DNA of 64,000 nt from Inia geoffrensis. Lineage: Eukaryota; Chordata; Mammalia; Artiodactyla; Iniidae. The position numbers and the translations under genes were made by a program. How positions within the stretch are numbered: the first letter of the stretch is position 1; each line of letters starts with the position of its first letter. Shown here one piece after another: positions 1-10,404 of the stretch. The stretch spans positions 558,001 to 622,000 of the forward strand of contig JAZAQT010000229.1 in assembly GCA_036417435.1 (NCBI GenBank), given 5' to 3'. Below the pieces are notes generated by a model. The model was not told the DNA's origin. It saw nothing but the letters and a program-made list of their open reading frames with translations, and ran no database searches.

Positions 1-753
1 ACTTAAATAAGTCCTTCAGGGCTTGTGAGGAATCTTGGATTTACCACCTCTACATCCACAGCTGTGGGAGAGATAAGGCTGGACACTTGGGGCTGATACT
101 ATTCGTGAGGGAATGCAAACCCTTTGAGGTAATGGTGCATGGTTCCCATTGCACGGGTCCCAAATCTCCACGTTTACGGGATTTATCCTTCAGCTAAAAT
201 ATGCATGGAAAACCCAGAATATGGTCCACGAAGTGACCAGGCAAAATTATAAACTCATCGCCATTTTCGCCCCCTGGTACTCGAGTTCGCCGTTCCAGAT
301 GCGATATTCACATTCTCCCCACTTGGAGAGTCAATGCCTTTGACCTCTTGTTTGGCACAGTTTGCAATTTTTGTGTAAGATGAACAGGAATAAGGAGAAC
401 GAATGAGCGGCTAACTCGATGTGTTTGGACGGGCACATTGAACTCTGATTTCCCTACAGGAAGAATTCACCAAAGGCTCAGCGTGCCATGCCGGAACGAG
501 ATTAGGGCCTGAAGCAAATCTTCGGGTTTGCGGTCAGCTCACAAGAAAGCGAGTTGAGAAAAGGAGATTTTTGGCACTGTAACTCACAATCCTGCAGAGT
601 TCCAAATGACCCCTATCATCCAAATATTTATTGAAGGAAGGCTGTGAAGAGGACTTGAACGCGACGCAGAATTGCAGAAAACAGATATCAGCGGGTAGAT
701 AAGAATTGCTCTGAAAGAGTAGGAAAAGAGGCAGCAGTTCGACAGTGATGCAC
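1..753. other. Monomer left part, unrecognised (representative)
   Basis: This stretch matches no family I can name on either strand. Its short open frames are not supported as genes. It holds the alpha/beta marker at about 225-255, a moderately CpG-containing stretch at about 260-300 (TCGCC, CTCGAG, TTCGCC), the EcoRI site at 463 and the CTGCAG site near 593. It could be an older mobile-element remnant or ancestral satellite sequence. Confidence 0.6.
463..468. other. EcoRI site, one per monomer (diagnostic landmark)
   Basis: GAATTC occurs once per monomer in the AGGAAGAAGAATTCACC context (monomer 1 lacks one AGA here). A digest would give a ~1.7-kb ladder typical of this satellite class. Confidence 0.8.
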
Positions 754-825
754 TTGGCCAAAAAGGGCGTATGCGTTTTTTCCTGAATATATTCAGGAAA
801 AAACGCATACGCCCTTTTTGGCCAA
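754..825. repeat. 72-bp perfect loopless palindrome (representative copy)
   Basis: The arms are 36 bp, starting TTGGCCAAAAAGGGCG and ending CGCCCTTTTTGGCCAA, with the centre CCTGAATATATTCAGG and no spacer. The palindrome recurs once per monomer. It is perfect in monomers 1, 5-13, 17, 23, 24, 28, 31 and 32; the other copies have 1-4 arm mismatches. As DNA it could extrude a cruciform; as RNA either strand would fold into a long hairpin. It lies exactly at the 5' end of the recognisable L1 part. Confidence 0.97.
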
Positions 826-1710
826 CCAAGCAAGCCTGCAATGGAAATCCGCACTACAAGGAAGTCTCACTTCCCACCGATCCAAAGGGCCGTCCGAAAT
901 AAGTGTAAAATCCAGAGAGACAGGATAGGCCATGGAGAACCGGCAGCCTTGTTATGATGATGGGCGGGATGTAAACTGCCAACAGCCACTCTGGAGAAGT
1001 GCATGGTGTTTCCTGGAAAAAAGAAAAAACAAGTTAGAGAGCCTAGGGCACTTCCACTTATGGTGCTATAGATTCGGAAAATTTAAATGAAAAAGACACA
1101 GCCACACCAAAGTTTGGGGCTGCTCTGTGTACGGGATCCTTGACTATGGTACAACTTTAATAGCCCAGAAAGAGAAAAATGGATATAGAAGTTGTGGTAC
1201 ATCCCTACAATGGAATATCACTCAACAATGAAATCAATGGCAAGAGACCAGTAGCAGCATAATGTGAGGATTTAGTTATGATGATTCTAAGTGAAATAAG
1301 TCACACAGAAAAAGAAACATCATAAGATATCACTAATACCGGGAATGTAAACACGGCTACATGTGAACTGCTTTACAAAACACAACAGAGTCTCACATTT
1401 ACAAAAGAAACTTATGCTTGCTTAAGGGGAAAGGAGAGTGGGGAGGCTGCATAAAACCAGAGGTTGACATTACGACAGATACCATTCCATAAGCCAAATA
1501 TATATTAGACAAGACTTACTCCTTGCTCAACGAAATGGACTCAACACCCCGTATTCAAAACCTAGGAATATGCCTGACTGTGAAGAAACTTAAAACCCAT
1601 ACATTTATAGGTCTCCATAAGAAAATCATTTGTGTACAGCACCATACACACAGCAGTGTCAATAAGCTAAATCCCCTTATAAAAATAAATTTGAAAAAGA
1701 AAACACAAGG
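818..1710 (+). mobile_element. L1 (LINE-1) 3'-terminal fragment inside the monomer (representative)
   Basis: This is a decayed sense copy of the end of an L1. Translating in more than one frame recovers ORF2 C-terminal landmarks in the family order: QPLW with W-FL (about 980-1,015), ALPL (about 1,050), EKDTATPKFGAAL (about 1,088-1,130) and WYI-TMEY (about 1,196-1,225). AAGTGAAATAAGTCACACAG and GGGGAAAGGAGAGTGGGG of the 3' UTR type follow, then an A-rich tail with AATAAA at 1,684-1,689. Frameshifts and stops separate the landmarks, and the Cys/His cluster normally preceding QPLW is lost, so it cannot encode a working protein. Upstream, LANQAS next to the palindrome may match the MANK region of ORF2. 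Equivalent fragments occupy the right half of every monomer. Recognition is from memory of L1 sequence, not a database search. Confidence 0.85.
1684..1689 (+). promoter_or_regulatory. Vestigial L1 polyadenylation signal (AATAAA)
   Basis: AATAAA lies in CCCCTTATAAAAATAAATTT near the end of the L1 fragment, where an L1 3' UTR carries its poly(A) signal. It recurs at the equivalent place in most monomers; monomers 12 and 16 read AAAAATTAATTT and have lost it. The overlapping TATAAAAA could look like a TATA box, but I see no evidence of promoter use. Confidence 0.5.
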
Positions 1711-1730
1711 ACTGTGAAATAGAGAGAAAT

Positions 1731-3465
1731 TCTTAAATAAGTCCTTCAGGGCTTGTGAGGAATCTTGGATTTACCACCTCTACATCCCCAGCTGTGGGAG
1801 AGATAAGGCTGGACACTTGGGGCTGATACTATTGGTGAGGGAATGCAGACCCTTTGAGGTAATGGTGCATGGTTCCCATTCCACGGGTCCCAAATCTCCA
1901 CGTTTAAGGGATTTATCCTTCAGCTAAAATATGCATGGAAAACCCAGAATATGGTCCACGAAGTGACCAAGAAAAATTTTAAAACTCATCACCATTTTCG
2001 CCCCCTGGTACTCGAGTTCGCCGTTCCAGATGCGATATTAACATTCTCCCCACTTGGAGAGTCAGTGCCTTTGACCTCTTGTTTCGCACAGTTTGCAATT
2101 TCTGTGCAAGATGAACAGGAATAAGGAGAACGAATGAGCAGCTAACTCGATGTGTTTGGACGGGCACATTGAACTCTCATTTCCCTACAGGAAGAAGAAT
2201 TCACTAAAGGCTCAGCGTGCCATGCCGGAAAGAGATTAGGGACTGAAGCAATTCTTCGGGTTTGCGGTCAGCTCACAAGAAAGCGAGTTGAGAAAAGGAG
2301 ATTTTTGGCACTGTAACTCACAATCCTACAGAGTTCCAAATGACCCCTATCATCCAAAAATTTATTGAAGGAAGGCTGTGAGGAGGACTTGAACGCGACG
2401 CAGAATTGCAGAAAACAGATATCAGGGGGTAGATAAGAATTGCTCTGAAAGAGCAGGAAAAGAGGCAGCAGTTCGACAGTGATGCACTTGGCGAAAAAGG
2501 GCGTATGCGTTTTTTCCTGAATATATTCAAGAAAAAACGCATACGCCCTTTTTGGCCAACCAAGCAAGCCTGCAATGGAAATCCACACTACAAGGAAGTC
2601 TCACTTCCCACGGATCCAAAGGGCCGTCCGGAAAAAGGGTAAAATCCATAGAGGCAGGACAGGCCATGGAGAACCTGCAGCCTTGTTATGCTGATGGGAG
2701 GGATGTAAATTGCCAACAGCCACTCTGGAGAAGTGCATGGTGTTTCCTGCAACAAAGAAAAAACCAAGCTAGAGAGCCTAGGGCACTTCCACTTATGGTG
2801 CTATAGATTCGGAAAATTTAAATGAAAAAGACACAGCCACACCAAAGTTTGGGGCTGCTCTGTGTATGGGATCCTTGACTATGGTACAACTTTAATAGCC
2901 CAGAAAGAGAAAAATGGATATAGAAGTTGTGGTACATCCCTACAATGGAATATCACTCAACAATGAAATCAATGGCAACAGACCAGTAGCAGCATAATGA
3001 GAGGATTTAGTTATGATGATTCTAAGTGAAATAAGTCACACAGAAAAAGAAACATCATAAGATATCACTAATACCGGGAATGTAAACACGGCTACGAGTG
3101 AACTGCATTACAAAACACAACAGAGTCTCACATTTACAAAAGAAACTTATGCTTGCTTAAGGGGAAAGGAGAGTGGGGAGGCTGCATAAAACCAGAGGTT
3201 CACATTAGGACAGATACCATTCCATAAGCCAAATATATATTAGACAAGACCTACTCCTTGCTCAACGAAATGGACTCAACACCCCGTATTCAAAACCTAG
3301 GAATATGCCTGACTATGAAGAAAATTAAAACCCATACATTTATAGGTCTCCATAAGAAAATCATTTGTGTACAGCACCATACACACAGCAGTGTCAATAA
3401 GCTAAATCCCCTTATAAAAATAAATTTGAAAAAGAAAACACAAGGAATGTGAAATAGAGAGAAAT
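1731..3465 (+). repeat. Satellite monomer 2 (alpha)
   Basis: Length 1,735 bp. Palindrome 2,488-2,559 with two mismatches (TTGGCGAAAA; ATTCAAGAAAA). L1 part 2,552-3,445. Left half resembles that of monomer 4. Confidence 0.95.
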
Positions 3466-5199
3466 TCTTAAATAAGTCCTTCAGGGCTTGTGAGGAATCT
3501 TGGATTTACCACCTCTACATCCATAGATGTGGGAGAGATAAGGCTGGACACTTGGGGCTGATACTATTGGTGAGGGAATGCAGACCCTTTGAGGTAATGG
3601 TGCATGGTTCCCATTCCACGGGTCCCAAATCTCCACGTTTAAGGGATTTATCCTTCAGCTAAAATATGCATGGAAAACCCAGAATATGGTCCACGAAGTG
3701 ACCAGGCAAAATTTTAAAACTCATCGCCATTTTCGCCCCCTGGTACTCTAGTTCTCCGTTCCAGATGCGATATTAACATTCTCCCCACATGGAGAGTCAG
3801 TGCCTTTGACCTCTTGTTTGGCACAGTTTGCAATTTCTGTGGAAGATGAACAGGAATAAGGAGAACGAAAGAGCAGCTAACTCCATGTGTTTGGACGGGC
3901 ACATTGAACTCTGATTTCCCTACAGGAAGAAGAATTCAACAAAGGCTCAGCGTGCCATGCCGGAAAGAGATTAGGGACTGAAGCAATTCTTCGGGTTTGC
4001 GGTCAGCTCACAAGAAAGCGAGTTGAGAAAAGGAGATTTTTGGCACTGTAACTCACAATCCTGCAGAGTTCCAAATGACCCCTATCATCCAAAAATTTAT
4101 TGAATTAAGGCTGTGAAGAGGACTTGAACGTGACGCAGAATTGCAGAAAACAGATATCAGGGGGTAGATAAGAATTGCTCTGAAAGCGTAGGAAAAGAGG
4201 CAGCAGTTCGACAGTGATGCACTTGGCCAAAAAGGGCGTATGCGATTTTTCCTGAATATATTCAGGAAAAAACGCATACGCCCTTTTTGGCCAACCAAGC
4301 AAGCCTGCAATGGAAATCCGCACTACAAGGAAGTCTCACTTCCCACGGATCCAAAGGGCCGTCCGGAAAAAGGGTAAAATCCAGAGAGGCAGGACAGGCC
4401 ATGGAGAACCGGCAGCCTTGTTATGCTGATGGGAGGGATGTAAATTGCCAACAGCCACTCTGGAGAAGTGCATGGTGTTTCCTGGAACAAAGAAAAAAAC
4501 AAGCTAGAGAGCCTAGGGCACTTCCACTTATGGTGCTATAGATTCGGAAAATTTAAATGAAAAAGACACAGCCACACCAAAGTTTGGGGCTGCTCTGTGT
4601 ACGGGATCCTTGACTATGGTACAACTTTAATAGCCCAAAAGAGAAATATGGATATAAAAGTTGTGGCACATCCCTACAATGGAATATCACTCAACAATGA
4701 AATCAAAGGCAACAGACCAGTAGCAGCATAATGAGAGGATTTAGTTATGATGATTCTAAGTGAAATAAGTCACACAGAAAAAGAAACATCATAAGATATC
4801 ACTAATACCGGGAATGTAAACACGGCTACGTGTGAACTGCATTAGAAAACACAACAGAGTCTCACATTTACAAAAGAAACTTATGCTTGCTTAAGGAGAA
4901 AGGAGAGTGGGGAGGCTGCATAAAACCAGAAGTTGACATTAGGACAGATACCATTCCATAAGCCAAATATATATTAGACAAGACCTACTCCTTGCTCAAC
5001 CAAATGGACTCTACACCCCGTATTCAAAACCCAGGAATATACCTGAGTATGAAGAAAATTAAAACCCATACATTTATAGGTCTCCATAAGAAAATCATTT
5101 GTGTATAGCAGCATACACACAGCAGTGTCAATAAGCTAAATCCCCTTATAAAAATAAATTTGAAAAAGAAAACACAAGGAATGTGAAATAGAGAGAAAT
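3466..5199 (+). repeat. Satellite monomer 3 (alpha)
   Basis: Length 1,734 bp. Palindrome 4,223-4,294 with one mismatch (GCGATTTTT). L1 part 4,287-5,179. Its tail has ACACCTGAGTATG-like private changes and an in-frame TAG (GTGTATAGCAG). Confidence 0.95.
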
Positions 5200-6934
5200 T
5201 CTTAAATAAGTCCTTCAGGGCTTGTGAGGAATCTTGGATTTACCACCTCTACATCCCCAGCTGTGGGAGAGATAAGGCTGGACACTTGGGGCTGATACTA
5301 TTGGTGAGGGAATGCAGACCTTTTGAGGTAATGGTGCATGGTTCCCATTCCACGGGTCCCAAATCTCCACGTTTAAGGGATTTATCCTTCAGCTAAAATA
5401 TGCATGGAAAACCCAGAATATGGTCCACGAAGTGACCAGGAAAAATTTTAAAACTCATCACCATTTTCGCCCCCTGGTACTCGAGTTCGCCGTTCCAGAT
5501 GCGATATTAACATTCTCCCCACTTGGAGAGTCAGTGCCTTTGACCTCTTCTTTCGCACAGTTTGCAATTTCTGTGCAAGATGAACAGGAATAAGGAGAAC
5601 GAATCAGCAGCTAACTCGATGTGTTTGGACGGGCACATTGAACTCTCATTTCCCTACAGGAAGAAGAATTCACTAAAGGCTCAGCGTGCCATGCCGGAAA
5701 GAGATTAGGGCCTGAAGCAATTCTTCGGGTTTGCGGTCAGCTCACAAGAAAGCGAGTTGAGAAAAGGAGATTTTTGGCACTGTAACTCACAATCCTGCAG
5801 AGTTCCAAATGACCCCTATCAACCAAAAATTTATTGAAGGAAGGCTGTGAGGAGGACTTGAACGCGACGCAGAATTGCAGAAAACAGATATCAGGGGGTA
5901 GATAAGAATTGCTCTGAAAGAGCAGGAAAAGAGGCAGCAGTTCGACAGTGATGCACTTGGCCAAAAAGTGCGTATGCGTTTTTTCCTGAATATATTCAGG
6001 AAAAAACGCATACGCCCTTTTTGGCCAACCAAGCAAGCCTGCAATGGAAATTCGCAATACAAGGAAGTCTCACTTCCCACCGATCCAAACTGCCGTCCGA
6101 AAATATTGTAAAATCCAGAGAGGCAGGACAGGCCATGGAGAACCGGCAGCCTTGTTATGCTGATGGGCGGGATGTAAATTGCCAACAGCCACTCTGGAGA
6201 AGTGGATGGTGTTTCCTGGAACAAAGAATAAAACAAGCTAGAGAGCCTAGGGCACTTCCACTTATGGTGCTATAGATTCGGAAAATTTAAATGAAAAAGA
6301 CACAGCCACACCAAAGTTTGGGGCTGCTCTGTGTACGGGATCCTTGACTATGGTACAACTTTAATAGCCCAGAAAGAGAAAAATGGATATAGAAGTTGTG
6401 GTACATCCCTACAATGGAATATCACTCAACAATGAAATCAATGGCAACAGACCAGTAGCAGCATAATGTGAGGATTTAGTTATGATGATTCTAAGTGAAA
6501 TAAGTCACACAGAAAAAGAAACATCATAAGATATCACTAATACCGGGAATGTAAACACGGCTACGTGTGAACTGCTTTACAAAACACAACAGAGTCTCAC
6601 ATTTACAAAAGAAACTTATGCTTGCTTAAGGGGAAAGGAGAGTGGGGAGGCTGCATAAAACCAGAGGTTGACATTACGACAGATACCATTCCATAAGCCA
6701 AATATATATTAGACAAGACCTACTCCTTGCTCAACGAAATGGACTCAACACCCCGTATTCAAAACCTAGGAATATGCCTGACTATGACGAAAATTAAAAC
6801 CCATACATTTATAGGTCTCCATAAGAAAATCATTTGTGTACAGCACCATACACACAGCAGTGTCAATAAGCTAAATCCCCTTATAAAAATAAATTTGAAA
6901 AACAAAACACAAGGACTGTGAAATAGAGAGAAAT
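5200..6934 (+). repeat. Satellite monomer 4 (alpha, chimeric)
   Basis: Length 1,735 bp. Palindrome 5,957-6,028 with one mismatch (AAAAAGTGCG). L1 part 6,021-6,914. Left half is monomer-2-like, right half is block-B type; the switch lies within 5,924-6,051. Confidence 0.95.
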
Positions 6935-8669
6935 TCTTAAATAAGTCCTTCAGGGCTTGTGAGGAATCTTGGATTTACCACCTCTACATCCACAGCTGGG
7001 GGAGAGATAAGGCTGGACACTTGCGGCTGATAGTATTGGTGAGGGAATGCAGATCCTTTGAGGTAATGGTGCATGGTTCCCATTCCACGGGTCCCAAATC
7101 TCCACGTTTAAGGGATTTATCCTTCAGCTAAAATATGCATGGAAAACCCAGAATATGGTCCACGAAGTGATCAGGCATAATTTCTAAAACTCGTCGCCAT
7201 TTTCGCCCCCTGGTACTCGAGTTCGCCGTTCCAGATGCGATATTAACATTCTCCCCACTTGGAGAGTCAGTGCCTTTGACCTCTTGTTTGGCACAGTTTG
7301 CAATTTCTGTGGAAGATGAACAGGAATAAGGAGAACCAATGAGCGGCTAACTCGATGTGTTTGGACGGGCACATTGAACTCTGATTTCCTTACAGGAAGA
7401 AGAATTCACCAAAGGCTCAGAGTGCCATGCCGGAACGAGATTAAGGCCTGAAGCAATTCTTCGGGTTTGCGGTCAGCTCACAAGAAAGCGAGTTGAGAAA
7501 AGGAGATTTTTGGCACTGTAACTCACAATCCTGCAGAGTTCCAAATGCCCCTATCATCCAAAAATTTATTGAAGGAAGGCTGTGAAGAGGACTTGAACGC
7601 GACGCAGAATTGCAGAAAACAGATATTAGGGGGTAGATAAGAATTGGTCTGAAAGAGCAGGAAAAGAGGCAGCAGTTCGACAGTGATGCACTTGGCCAAA
7701 AAGGGCGTATGCGTTTTTTCCTGAATATATTCAGGAAAAAACGCATACGCCCTTTTTGGCCAACCAAGCAAGCCTGCAATGGAAATCCGCACTACAAGGA
7801 AGTCTCACTTCCCACCGATCCAAACGGCCGTCCGAAAAAAGTGTAAAATCCAGAGAGGCAGGACAGGCCATGGAGAACCGGCAGCCTTGTTATGCTGATG
7901 GGTGGGATGTAAATTGCCAACAGCCACTCTGGAGAAGTGGATGGTGTTTCCTGGAACAAAGAAAAAAACAAGCTAGAGAGCCTAGGGCACTTCCACTTAT
8001 GGTGCTATAGATTCGGAAAGTTTAAATGAAAAAGACACAGCCACACCAAAGTTTGGGGCTGCTCTGTGTACGGGATCCTTGACTATGGTACAACTTTAAT
8101 AGCCCAAAAAGAGAAATATGGATATAAAAGTTGTGGTACATCCCTACAATGGAATATCACTCAACAATGAAATCAATGGCAACAGACCAGGAGCAGCATA
8201 ATGAGAGGATTTAGTTATGATGATTCTAAGTGAAATAAGTCACACAGAAAAAGAAACATCATAAGATATCACTAATACCGGGAATGTAAACACGGCTACG
8301 TGTGAACTGCATTACAAAACACAACAGAGTCTCACATTTACAAAAGAAACTTATGCTTGCTTAAGGGGAAAGGAGAGTGGGGAGGCTGCATAAAACCAGA
8401 GGTTCACATTAGGACAGATACCATTCCATAAGCCAAATATATATTAGACAAGACCTACTCCTTGCTCAACGAAATGGACTCAACACCCCGTATTCAAAAC
8501 CTAGGAATATGCCTGACTATGAAGAAAATTAAAACCCATACATTTATAGGTCTCCATAAGAAAATCATTTGTGTACAGCACCATACACACAGCAGTGTCA
8601 ATAAGCTAAATCCCCTTATAAAAATAAATTTGAAAAAGAAAACACAAGGAATGTGAAATAGAGAGAAAT
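6935..8669 (+). repeat. Satellite monomer 5 (beta)
   Basis: Length 1,735 bp. Palindrome 7,692-7,763, perfect. L1 part 7,756-8,649. It carries the one-base deletion CCAAATGCCCC that also marks monomers 7, 9 and 11. Confidence 0.95.
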
Positions 8670-10404
8670 TCTTAAATAAGTCCTTCAGGGCTTGTGAGGA
8701 ATCTTGGATTTACCACCTCTACATCCACAGATGTGGGAGAGATAAGGCTGGACACTTGGGGCTGATACTATTGGTGAGGGAATGCAGACCCTTTGGGGTA
8801 ATGGTGCATGGTTCCCATTGCACGGGTCCCAAATCTCCACGTTTAAGGGATTTATCCTTCAGCTAAAATATGCATGGAAAACCGAGAATATGGTCCACGA
8901 AGTGACCAGGCAAAATTTTAAAACTCATCGCCATTTTCGCCCCCTGGTACTCTAGTTCTCCGTTCCAGATGCGATATTAACATTCTCCCCACTTGGAGAG
9001 TCAGTGCCTTTGACCTCTTGTTTCGCACAGTTTGCAATTTCTGTGGAAGATGAACAGGAATAAGGAGAACGAATGAGCAGCTAACTCCATGTGTTTGGAC
9101 GGGCACATTGAACTCTGATTTCCCTACAGGAAGAAGAATTCAACAAAGGCTCAGCGTGCCATGCCGGAAAGAGATTAGGGACTGAAGCAATTCTTCGGGT
9201 TTGCGGTCAGCTCACAAGAAAGCGAGTTGAGAAAAGGAGATTTTTGGCCCTGTAACTCACAATCCTGCAGAGTTCCAAATGACCCCTATCATCCAAAAAT
9301 TTATTGAAGGAAGGCTGTGAAGAGGACTTGAACGCGACGCAGAATTGCAGAAAACAGATATCAGGGGGTAGATAAGAATTGGTCTGAAAGAGTAGGAAAA
9401 GAGGCAGCAGTTCGACAGTGATGCACTTGGCCAAAAAGGGCGTATGCGTTTTTTCCTGAATATATTCAGGAAAAAACGCATACGCCCTTTTTGGCCAACC
9501 AAGCAAGCCTGCAATGGAAATTCGCAATACAAGGAAGTCTCACTTCCCACCGATCCAAACTGCCGTCCGAAAATATTGTAAAATCCAGAGAGGCAGGACA
9601 GGCCATGGAGAACCGGCAGCCTTGTTATGCTGATGGGCGGGATGTAAATTGCCAACAGCCACTCTGGAGAAGTGGATGGTGTTTCCTGGAACAAAGAATA
9701 AAACAAGCTAGAGAGCCTAGGGCACTTCCACTTATGGTGCTATAGATTCGGAAAATTTAAATGAAAAAGACACAGCCACACCAAAGTTTGGGGCTGCTCT
9801 GTGTACGGGATCCTTGACTATGGTACAACTTTAATAGCCCAGAAAGAGAAAAATGGATATAGAAGTTGTGGTACATCCCTACAATGGAATATCACTCAAC
9901 AATGAAATCAATGGCAACAGACCAGTAGCAGCATAATGTGAGGATTTAGTTATGATGATTCTAAGTGAAATAAGTCACACAGAAAAAGAAACATCATAAG
10001 ATATCACTAATACCGGGAATGTAAACACGGCTACGTGTGAACTGCTTTACAAAACACAACAGAGTCTCACATTTACAAAAGAAACTTATGCTTGCTTAAG
10101 GGGAAAGGAGAGTGGGGAGGCTGCATAAAACCAGAGGTTGACATTACGACAGATACCATTCCATAAGCCAAATATATATTAGACAAGACCTACTCCTTGC
10201 TCAACGAAATGGACTCAACACCCCGTATTCAAAACCTAGGAATATGCCTGACTATGACGAAAATTAAAACCCATACATTTATAGGTCTCCATAAGAAAAT
10301 CATTTGTGTACAGCACCATACACACAGCAGTGTCAATAAGCTAAATCCCCTTATAAAAATAAATTTGAAAAACAAAACACAAGGACTGTGAAATAGAGAG
10401 AAAT
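8670..10404 (+). repeat. Satellite monomer 6 (alpha)
   Basis: Length 1,735 bp. Palindrome 9,427-9,498, perfect. L1 part 9,491-10,384. XhoI site replaced by CTCTAG; shares TTTTTGGCCCTG with monomers 8, 10 and 12. Confidence 0.95.

Larger units (their letters stand above)
1..1730 (+). repeat. Satellite monomer 1 (alpha, diverged)
   Basis: Length 1,730 bp. Palindrome 754-825, perfect. L1 part 818-1,710. It has private changes (AATGCAAACCC, TTTACGGG, loss of AGA before the EcoRI site) and a stop in the frame that runs open across most other L1 parts. Confidence 0.93.
1..5980 (+). repeat. Block A: diverged alpha-type monomers
   Basis: Monomers 1-3 and the left half of monomer 4 all carry the alpha marker and differ from each other more than copies in later blocks do. 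Monomer 2 and the left half of monomer 4 share variants (CTCATTTCCC, ATTCACTAAAGG, GAGGAGGACTTG), which hints at an older dimer-scale relation. The right limit is the variant switch in monomer 4, between 5,924 and 6,051. Confidence 0.75.

Noticed and set aside
1676..1690. TATA box (TATAAAAATAAA)
   Set aside because: It lies in the A-rich L1 tail and is better explained by the L1 polyadenylation region; nothing else suggests a promoter.
1523..1717. Plus-strand 64-codon frame over the L1 3' UTR
   Set aside because: It begins at a TTG, lies in 3' UTR-derived A-rich sequence and recurs only because the monomer recurs.
2552..2806. Plus-strand 84-codon open frame repeated in most monomers
   Set aside because: It is the decayed L1 ORF2 C-terminus (QPLWRSGWCFLEQ region) in the satellite. 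It lacks the Cys/His cluster, is broken in monomers 1, 24, 25, 28 and 29, and has no start context or partner gene.
5787..6236. Minus-strand 149-codon frame in monomers 4, 6, 8, 10 and 12
   Set aside because: It exists only in the block-B alpha variant where a few substitutions remove stops; it runs antisense to L1 sequence and shows no domain.
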